In this document: positions 57,122 to 64,000 of the stretch, one piece after another
Layout of the letters: each line of letters starts with the position of its first letter
How positions within the stretch are numbered: position 1 is the stretch's first letter
Assembly (NCBI RefSeq): GCF_030704535.1
Contig: NC_081822.1
Span: forward strand, 4,269,001-4,333,000
Length of the DNA: 64,000 bases
Source: Vitis vinifera
Taxonomy: Eukaryota; Streptophyta; Magnoliopsida; Vitales; Vitaceae
Reading direction: 5' to 3'
The notes under the pieces: generated by a model
What the model was told of the DNA's origin: nothing
What the model saw: the letters and a program-made list of their open reading frames with translations, nothing else
Databases searched by the model: none
Translations under genes and position numbers: made by a program

Positions 57122-60083
57122 ATGGAGAAAGCCACTCCGGTGAGGAAGCCACACACCTCCACCGCAGATCTGCTCACTTGGTCTGAAACCCCTCCCGCCG
57201 ATTCTCCCGCCTCCGCTTCTCGCCCTGCCGTCCGCTCTCACCAGGTACCTCATTTTTCCCCGGACTGGTAATGGAGTTGTACGTTTTTTTTTTTTTTTTT
57301 GATCGTGTAATTTAGGGTTTAAATTTCATTTTTGGAAGCCTTCCGATGGGATCAGTAAGGTGGTGTTTGGAGGACAGGTGACTGATGAAGAGGCGGAGGC
57401 TTTGTCGAAAAGGTGAGATCTAGGTTTTCTTCATATTTTCGCCGTTTTTTAGGTTCACGACTCAGGAGTCAACATTCATGGCAATAAATGTCCGTATGCT
57501 CCTCTTTTGTCCTCATCCTCACGGCTTTCACAATGTTTATGCTTCTTTCTTTTGTTTGCAATTTGTAATTTTGTTCTGTTTTTTCTTCCCTTTTAAAGAT
57601 TTTCTCTCTCCATCTCTCTAAACTGTTGTTCTGTTGAATAATTTGTGTTCCGATCTTCTTATCTGACCAATGAATTACAATGAATGACCTAAACTCTCTT
57701 TTATCTCTGAAGTCTGTATGTTCTGCATGTGTTAAATTGAAATGCCTGATCTGATGTATTAGATCTACCGATGTGTTATCTTATTCTTATTCTTAACCCA
57801 TATTTTCAAGCAATTTTGGGGAAATTGGAGAAGAATTTGTAGTTTCAAAATCACAGAGCACTTATCAATTTGAGTGCGTAAATTAATTGTGGTGTCAAGT
57901 TGTGAGTGTGGAGTGTGGCATTGTGGCATTGTGGCTCTATTTATTATTATTTTTATTTATTACTGAGGAACCTTGGCTCTATTTTTTTTTTTTTTTGATA
58001 ACTGAAACCTTCCATGCCCAAGCCCTTAGAACTCTCCATGGGACCCAAACCTTGTCCTGGGACCAAACTTCCAGTATTCTGACCAACTGGGCTACCCTAG
58101 CAGGTCACTATGGTTTTATTATATTTTGCATAGCACTTATTGATAATCATCCATCATCAGAATGGACCTATTGGAAAAATTGGAACCATACACTCTTGTT
58201 TTTCAAAAGAACATAGCATTGATCTTATACCCACTTCTCTGAGGTGGTTGACATTTTTGCAGCAACCCAATTTGCCACAATAGATTTCTACCTTTGAATG
58301 CTATGTAGAATGCAATGGGCCTATTAATTTCCATGACACATCTGAACATATCCCGAATTTATTTATGATTTATCTAGTTTTGCTTTTAGGATTTGTGCTG
58401 TTGTCATTGCATTAGATTTGATTTCACTGACGATGTTGATGGCTTATGTGTTTCACAAATCCAAACTATGTGATCTTGCATTACTATACCAATATCCTTA
58501 AAATTGAATTGTCCCTTAGGAACATGTTACAAAAAGTCATCAAGAAGGGTGAGCAGAGTGTTGTGTCACATGGAGATAAAAGATCTGTATATTCATGTCC
58601 TTTTATTGTGCCTCTCTTTGCTATGGTGGTTTTGAAATGCCCATGCCCTTTGACTGCACTACAATGAAAATGAGATGTCAAATGTTTTGAATCCTTATTA
58701 TTGATTTGAATGAGAGGACAAACTGCAAATGTACCTATAAGTTTCATTGAATCATTTTGCACCTGCTTGATATTCCTGGAGATGATAGATTATTGGAGTG
58801 GTTACCAATTAACCGAAGCCACTGATGTGTTCATTTTGTAATGTTCAGGAAACCTTGTTCAGGGTATAAATTAAAGGAGATTACTGGTAGTGGTATTTTT
58901 GCACTTGAGGGAGAAAATGGTACATCAGAATCTGGAAGTGCAAACCCTACTCCTAATAACAAAACAACAGTACGCATTTACCAGGTATATGTGGAATTGT
59001 TACAGTTTTAAAATTGTCATGAGCATATGGATCTCTACAATCCATGTAATATCAATTTAATACAAAAGGTTTGCTTTAACAAATGTGTTCTTTCATGATG
59101 GTGAATGACAGCAAGCAGCTGCTGCAATCAGTCAGATCTCATTTGGTACAGAAGAGAGTGTCTCTCCTAAGAAGCCAACTACTCTGCCTGAGGTGGCCAA
59201 GCAGCGTGAGCTAAGTGGTACCCTGGAAAGTGAGGAGACAAAGATGCAGAAGCAACTTTCTGATGCTAAATGCAAGGAGCTTAGTGGTCATGACATCTTT
59301 GCTCCCCCTCCTGAAATTTTACCCCGACCATCGGCTGCACGCTCATTGGTGTTGAAGGAAAGCAAAGACATGGGAGAGCCTGCACCACGTAATGTACGCA
59401 CATCTGTCAAAGTTTCTAATGTGAGTGAATGTTATGCGTGCCTAAAAACAAGTCATCCACATCTCTCTCGGTAGTAGTTTGGGTGTTTGAATTGAGATGT
59501 GCGCAAAGGACTAAATGAGAATGCAAAATTGAGAGAGAGGATGATTTTGCTGATCCAATAGGCCTTCTTTTTGACAATAACCATTTCCAGGCACACTAAT
59601 ACACTATAGTTGAAGTGTTGAAGTTATTGCACAAGTGAGGGTTAGGACTGGGGAAGCACGGTTTCTTCGTTCCCTGCCCACTTTTCTTCTTTTTCTGTGC
59701 TTGGTCTCTCCCGTTCTGATTTTCTAATAATTTTTAACGTTATATCATGATTTATTCTCGATGGACTTGAATATTCTAACTGATCTTTCACTTGGTTGTA
59801 AACCTTGTAGCCTGCTGGAGGTCAGAGCAACATCATGTTTAGTGATGAGACCGTGCTTAAAACAGCAAAAAAGATACACAACCAGAAATTTGTGGAGCTG
59901 ACTGGAAATGACATTTTTAAGGGAGATGTTCCTCCATCATCTGCTGAGAAATCACTGAGCATGGCGAAACTACGAGAGATGAGCGGCAATGACATATTTG
60001 CTGATGGGAAAGCAGAGTCTCGAGACTACTTAGGCGGGGTTCGCAAGCCCCCTGGTGGCGAGAGCAGCATTGCTTTGGTGTAA
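57122..60083 (+). CDS. DUF4057-type plant protein with repeated E-[ILM]-[ST]-G-x-[DG]-I-F motifs (At1g78150-like), five exons
   Basis: Exons 57122-57244, 57339-57412, 58849-58984, 59112-59420 and 59811-60083 join in frame with GT-AG introns to give 304 residues. The N-terminus MEKATPVRKPHTSTADLLTW fits a plant family known as DUF4057 (At1g78150, At1g35780, At4g39860, from memory). The motif occurs as EITGSGIF (76-83), ELSGHDIF (167-174), ELTGNDIF (243-250) and EMSGNDIF (270-277), with a cut-down ELSG at 144-147. A second motif, a Pro/Gly/Ser turn like those of Jupiter/HN1 and SPIRAL1-like microtubule proteins, occurs as PSDGISKVVFG (42-52), PAGGQSNIMFS (215-225) and PPGGESSIALV at the C-terminus. 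No catalytic domain or membrane segment is visible. The protein is probably disordered. Some databases label relatives N-lysine methyltransferase; nothing here supports that. Intron 2 carries a SINE. Confidence 0.9.
57982..58105 (-). mobile_element. tRNA-derived SINE in intron 2 of the DUF4057 gene
   Basis: On the minus strand the element starts near CCTGCTAGGG, then has an A box TAGCCCAGTTGG (plus positions 58083-58094), a spacer of 31 bp and a B box GGTTTGGGTCCC (58040-58051). It ends in TTATC followed by a poly-A tail of 15 (T-run 57982-57996). Box sequences, spacing, length (about 125 bp) and tail are all those of a SINE. The tail motif TATCAAAA resembles the LINE 3' ends in this window. 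Flanking GGCTCTAT and GGTCACTAT are at best an imperfect target duplication. Confidence 0.8.
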
Positions 60084-62545
60084 CATGTTAGGTCTAACGC
60101 AGTTATTTTACATTATTATTGTGTCTGGTTCTATTTTATTCCTAGTGGGGATTTGTTCTTATATGATTTGACCTTGCGTTTTGGGTTTGGCGAATATGCC
60201 TTAGGGTTTAACATGTCGACTGGAGCTATGGACTTTTGGCTAATTGGGTTTTATGTTCATAACCACGTGTTCATTGGTGTTTGTTTCAATGAAGTGCTTG
60301 GGATGTTCACCACTTCTAGTTTTGTCGCTTTACCGCTTTCCCTCTTGTTTTCTTTCCCTTTATTCCCCCGCTGGGGGAGAGGAATGGTTTGGGTTTGATA
60401 GGAAAGTTGGATCACATGAGTTTGTATCTTCTTCGAAAGGATGGTTTTCTCTGAATTCATCTCTTATTCACTTTGAAAACTACATGGAAGTTTGATTTAT
60501 CTCGTAGTATAGATGAACCAAGCCCATTCTGATCCTCTTCATCCTTGGATTTTGGGTGACTCGGCCTTCCAAGCCCCATGAATTTGTTCATTTTGGATTT
60601 GGCTGAAACAACTAAATTTGAGAGACCCGAGAAAACGTCTGTTTGTGAAGATATATATCAGAAAAATTCAAAGGAGTGAAAATATAAAGAAAAATAAAAA
60701 TTAAATTTAAAGTTGATAAATTATTTTTATATATTTTTAAAATTAAATTTATTTATTTTTATCTTTTATATAAAAAGATTAAATAATTTAAGAATATGTA
60801 ATTTTAATTAATTTTTGTATTTTTATATAAAAAGGTTATTTTATGAATATTTTTCTTAATATTTCGAAAATCCAACAGATTTAGTAAAATTTTAAAATCA
60901 TACCATATATTGGCCCTTTCTTTCTTTTTTTTTTTTTTTTTGGTTTTTCAAATTTTTGTTTTTATTTTTTATTTGAATAAATCAAGCCTTCATCTCTTTA
61001 ATTTTTATTTCACTCTTGAGACACTTTTATATCCAGGACTTTTTCTGATTTCATTGAAAAAACTAGTTTCAATTGTTCTGATTAAAACCATTTATTTTTT
61101 AAATATTTTTTTCAATAATTTTCTAATATAAAAAAGGAAGGCAACAATGGCATTACCACTACTACATTATCTTTTTTGAATTAACTAATCGAAAGAGATA
61201 AATTATCCCAAATTTGTAAATTTAACTTATTTTCTTTTAAAGTAACATAAATATCTTTATTTACATGTAAATTTCAGTTGTTAAAAATCGAGTATATTTT
61301 TAGATTTATAATTGAAACACGAAAGATGTCATTGTTAAAAAATAATATTAGAGATTAAAAAAAAATTAGTGGTAGTTAGAAAGGACAGGAGATTATTTCA
61401 TTTTTTTAATCAAATAACATATTTTTTGCTACAATTTCTCAAAGAAGTTAGTAATCAGATAAGGAATATAAGAAGAGATTTGTTAAAATAAGATTGGAAA
61501 TGGAGGAAAATTAGTGTTGGTTAGGGAGGAGAGATATTATAGGAAGAAGATAAAGAGTAAAAGAATTCAAAAAGTTGAAATCCAAAATTATTACTAACCA
61601 TTTTGAAGTATTCCATTAAGCCCGTATACAGAACTACAGCAGCTGCGAACCCCAAACCCATTACCCCAACGTAAGAAGGTTCCATTTTTCCCAGCTAGAG
61701 AGCATGAATGAATTCTAATTTGAAGCCATGTTTGTGAGATTGCCTTATCTCTGATTCTTTCCATGGTTAAGAAAATTTTCGAGACCTTTCCAAGGGATAC
61801 TAAAAATGGAAAAAGAGGAAGAAGGCGTGTACCACCAGGCCACACAGCCGGACGGGCCCAAATGTCAGCAGAAAAAGGGAGATTTATGTATATAGAAATG
61901 CCACGTAAGCAAATCAATAAAGATTTTGAAATGATTTTTGGATTTAAAAGAGGGAATATGAGTAATTGAAGAAGAGATCATCAACCTGGAGAAAATTAAG
62001 GTATGTTTGTTGCGGAAGAGGTTAGCAATCCGTTGATTTAAGATAGTGATAACCGAAAAATATCAAATCAAAATTAATTAATTAAGAAGGGGATAATAGT
62101 CGAAAATAATAAATCTCTCAGTCAAAATCCCACTTTTTCTCTCTCTCCTTGTGTATACACTCTGTGCTTTCTCTCTCCTTGCCACTCGCCCTTCATTTTA
62201 ATGGCGTGAGCGTGAACAGTAACAGACCGTACATCTTCTCCCCAAATAACCGTCGAAATCAAGACCCCTCTCTATCTCTTTCTTCTTCATCTTCAACTTC
62301 TTCTTCTCAGTTCTCACAAATTCCAATCAAACACAATGGCATTCGAATGCAACGCAAGTTCTCAACTATTATGTTGAACAGGGGCCACGCTGTGAACTCT
62401 CTTTCTGATATGTGCTTTTGTGTTTTTTGTGCGTGTCTGAATCGATGTTGATGTGGGTTTTGGAATTTTGAAATTGGGTTTAGTTTGCTCTTTTGTTGTA
62501 TTTTTTCTGTCATAAATATATATATATTTTTTGGTTTTTGCTATC
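60084..62545. other. Intergenic region between DUF4057 and Pumilio genes
   Basis: The first few hundred bases are probably 3'UTR. From about 60,660 to 61,500 the sequence is AT-rich with long T runs. CT-rich sequence at 62,130-62,330 is probably the Pumilio 5'UTR. The minus-strand frame at 61594-61917 has no recognisable domain. Confidence 0.5.
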
Positions 62546-64000
62546 ATGTCTAAACGAGCTGGGAAAGAAAAGGAGAGTGAGGAGAACATGGAGAGGGAGG
62601 GAGATATTGAAAGCATGTTGAATGAGATCCCTAACGCAAGTTCTCATAACCTCCTTCATCATCTGCTTAAGAGTCTTTCACCTGTTAGTTCAAGTTCTGT
62701 TTCTAATGGGTTTGATGTCGGATTATCATATTCCGCTCCGTTTGAGGAGCCTAAGTATCAGACACCGACTAACCATTACCAGAGTAGACTGCCGGTGTAT
62801 TCAGAATTATCGAATTCTCGTGATGGTAAGAAAGAGAATATGTTTGACGGAGTGGCTTTGTCTGGAAATTTCCAGAGAATGCATATTGGTGATGAACGAA
62901 ATGGTTTTTCCAGGAATGAACATGTTCCAATGGACCCAAATCGGTTTGGGTTTGACTTTGGAGGTTGTGCTTCAAATGGGAGCATTCCCTACTATATTGC
63001 AAATGGTCCATATGAAGATTTTGACTCTGATTTTTCTGATTATGGAGGGTTTCAATCGTCCATTCATGGAGTTCCTGCCAGTTTCAATAGTCATGATATG
63101 AACTCAAGACTCCATTTGCAAAAGGAATCTAGAGTGGGTAATTTAATGGGGTCTAATATCTTTAATAATCAGTCTAATGCTTTCTGTTCTAACCCCAGTG
63201 TCTATAAAAGAAATATGGATTATCTAATGGAGCTTGGAAATGAACTGGGAAGCGGCTGTTTTAATGGGGGAATTCAATTACAGAGTCCATCTATGAGCAA
63301 GTCTTACCTCAAAGATAATGTTGTCTGGTCGCAGCAATGCCGAATATATTCTAATATAGACAGGGATGCCTTGAATCCACTCGATTCTTCTCAGTTGATA
63401 CAACCCAAGTTGGCTTTGGGTTGCGGCCATCCTCTCTACAATCAAAGGGTGCTTAGTGCAATCCCAAACAGTCGGGTTTCTCAATCTCTTTGGTCACCAG
63501 AGAAAGGTGATGTTGAGGCTTTTAACTGTGAGGATAGTTTCATAATACGGGGTAAAAATCTGAATTATGTCATCAAGAATGAGTGTGACAGTTGGAAGGG
63601 TGGTTACAAGAAGACTTCTCACAATGAAATTCTTATGCATAACCTGCGAGAGAAGGGTGAAGAAGTAGATTGTCAATTATATTCAAGAAGAATTTGTGGA
63701 AGCAGCCAGGGTCGGAGGAGTTCTTCCCAATTGCTTCTGCATCCAAATTATTGTTCCTTGGCAGAGGCCCAAGGTTGTATATACTCCTTGGCTAAGGATC
63801 ACAATGGCTGTCGTTTTCTTCAGAGGATGTTTGATGGAGCAACAGTTGAAGATGTGCAGCTAGTATTTAATGAAACTATCAAGCATGTTGTTGAACTTAT
63901 GATGAATCCTTTTGGAAATTACCTTATGCAGAAGTTGTTCGATGTGTGCAATGAAGACCAAAGAATGCAGATTGTGCTTGCATTGACAGAAGAACCAGGG
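62546..64000 (+). CDS. Pumilio-family RNA-binding protein, N-terminal part (APUM7/8-like; 3' end outside window)
   Basis: A frame open from ATG 62546 to the window edge encodes 485 residues with no stop. The first ~400 residues are low in complexity, rich in Ser, Asn, Gly and Phe (MSKRAGKEKESEENMEREGD at the start), as in the unordered N-termini of plant Pumilio proteins. From about residue 410 the Puf repeats begin: GCIYSLAKDHNGCRFLQRMF is the RNA-contacting helix of repeat 1, and ELMMNPFGNYLMQKLFDVC that of repeat 2. Puf proteins bind 3'UTRs through eight such repeats and repress or localise mRNA; six more repeats are expected beyond the window. The gene follows the DUF4057 gene as At1g78160 (APUM7) follows At1g78150. 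The start is the first in-frame Met; others at residues 15 and 24 are possible. Confidence 0.92.
   Translation, partial: MSKRAGKEKESEENMEREGDIESMLNEIPNASSHNLLHHLLKSLSPVSSSSVSNGFDVGLSYSAPFEEPKYQTPTNHYQSRLPVYSELSNSRDGKKENMFDGVALSGNFQRMHIGDERNGFSRNEHVPMDPNRFGFDFGGCASNGSIPYYIANGPYEDFDSDFSDYGGFQSSIHGVPASFNSHDMNSRLHLQKESRVGNLMGSNIFNNQSNAFCSNPSVYKRNMDYLMELGNELGSGCFNGGIQLQSPSMSKSYLKDNVVWSQQCRIYSNIDRDALNPLDSSQLIQPKLALGCGHPLYNQRVLSAIPNSRVSQSLWSPEKGDVEAFNCEDSFIIRGKNLNYVIKNECDSWKGGYKKTSHNEILMHNLREKGEEVDCQLYSRRICGSSQGRRSSSQLLLHPNYCSLAEAQGCIYSLAKDHNGCRFLQRMFDGATVEDVQLVFNETIKHVVELMMNPFGNYLMQKLFDVCNEDQRMQIVLALTEEPG

Noticed and set aside
59193-59474. Frame reading past the end of DUF4057 exon 4
   Set aside because: The last codons lie beyond a consensus donor at 59421; splicing to 59811 restores the family sequence.
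62622-63101. 159-codon plus-strand frame rich in Leu and Ile
   Set aside because: It is the shifted frame inside the Pumilio gene, which stays open in its own frame from 62546 to the window end.

Overview
This window looks like nuclear DNA from a flowering plant, a eudicot and most likely grapevine (Vitis) or a close relative. The signs are intron-containing genes of plant-specific families, a eukaryotic tRNA-Lys gene with internal Pol III boxes, long AT-rich intergenic stretches, and 5'-truncated LINE and SINE insertions of a kind common in Vitis. The species call is inference. The gene families and exon structures were read directly from the sequence.

Layout. (1) 1-155 (+): the last 50 codons of a gene whose C-terminus resembles AUF1/AUF2-type F-box proteins. 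(2) 4916-6064 (-): an intronless mTERF-family organellar gene, with a possible spliced minus-strand tail down to about 2469. (3) 10298-11296 (+): an intronless basic, plant-specific protein. (4) 15031-18574 (-): a seven-exon TPR protein with an inactive thioredoxin-like C-terminus and one GC-AG intron. (5) 30062-31456 (+): a VQ-motif transcriptional cofactor. (6) 37751-40497 (+): a three-exon major facilitator transporter. (7) 41361-50120 (-): an eight-exon plastid-type SAM methyltransferase, convergent with the transporter. (8) 52792-52864 (+): tRNA-Lys(CTT), followed at once by a minisatellite. (9) 57122-60083 (+): a five-exon DUF4057-type gene with internal repeats. (10) 62546 to the window end (+): the 5' part of a Pumilio-family RNA-binding protein.

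The order F-box, basic protein, TPR protein, MFS transporter, methyltransferase, DUF4057 protein, Pumilio matches, as I remember it, the Arabidopsis run At1g78100 to At1g78160. The mTERF and VQ genes are extra in this window. These genes do not form an operon or a known pathway; the link is conserved ancestral order.

The spaces between genes hold repeat fossils and duplications: two truncated LINEs of one family, a tRNA-derived SINE, a Mutator-like MITE with long terminal inverted repeats and a 9-10 bp target duplication, a probable solo LTR, a near-perfect 34-bp hairpin, and many local tandem duplications. I found no CRISPR array, no virus that looks intact and no clearly new molecular system. 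The best leads are the exon-aligned modular repeats in the DUF4057 protein, the hairpin at 33.4-33.6 kb, the tRNA-linked minisatellite and the G-box cluster upstream of the transporter.
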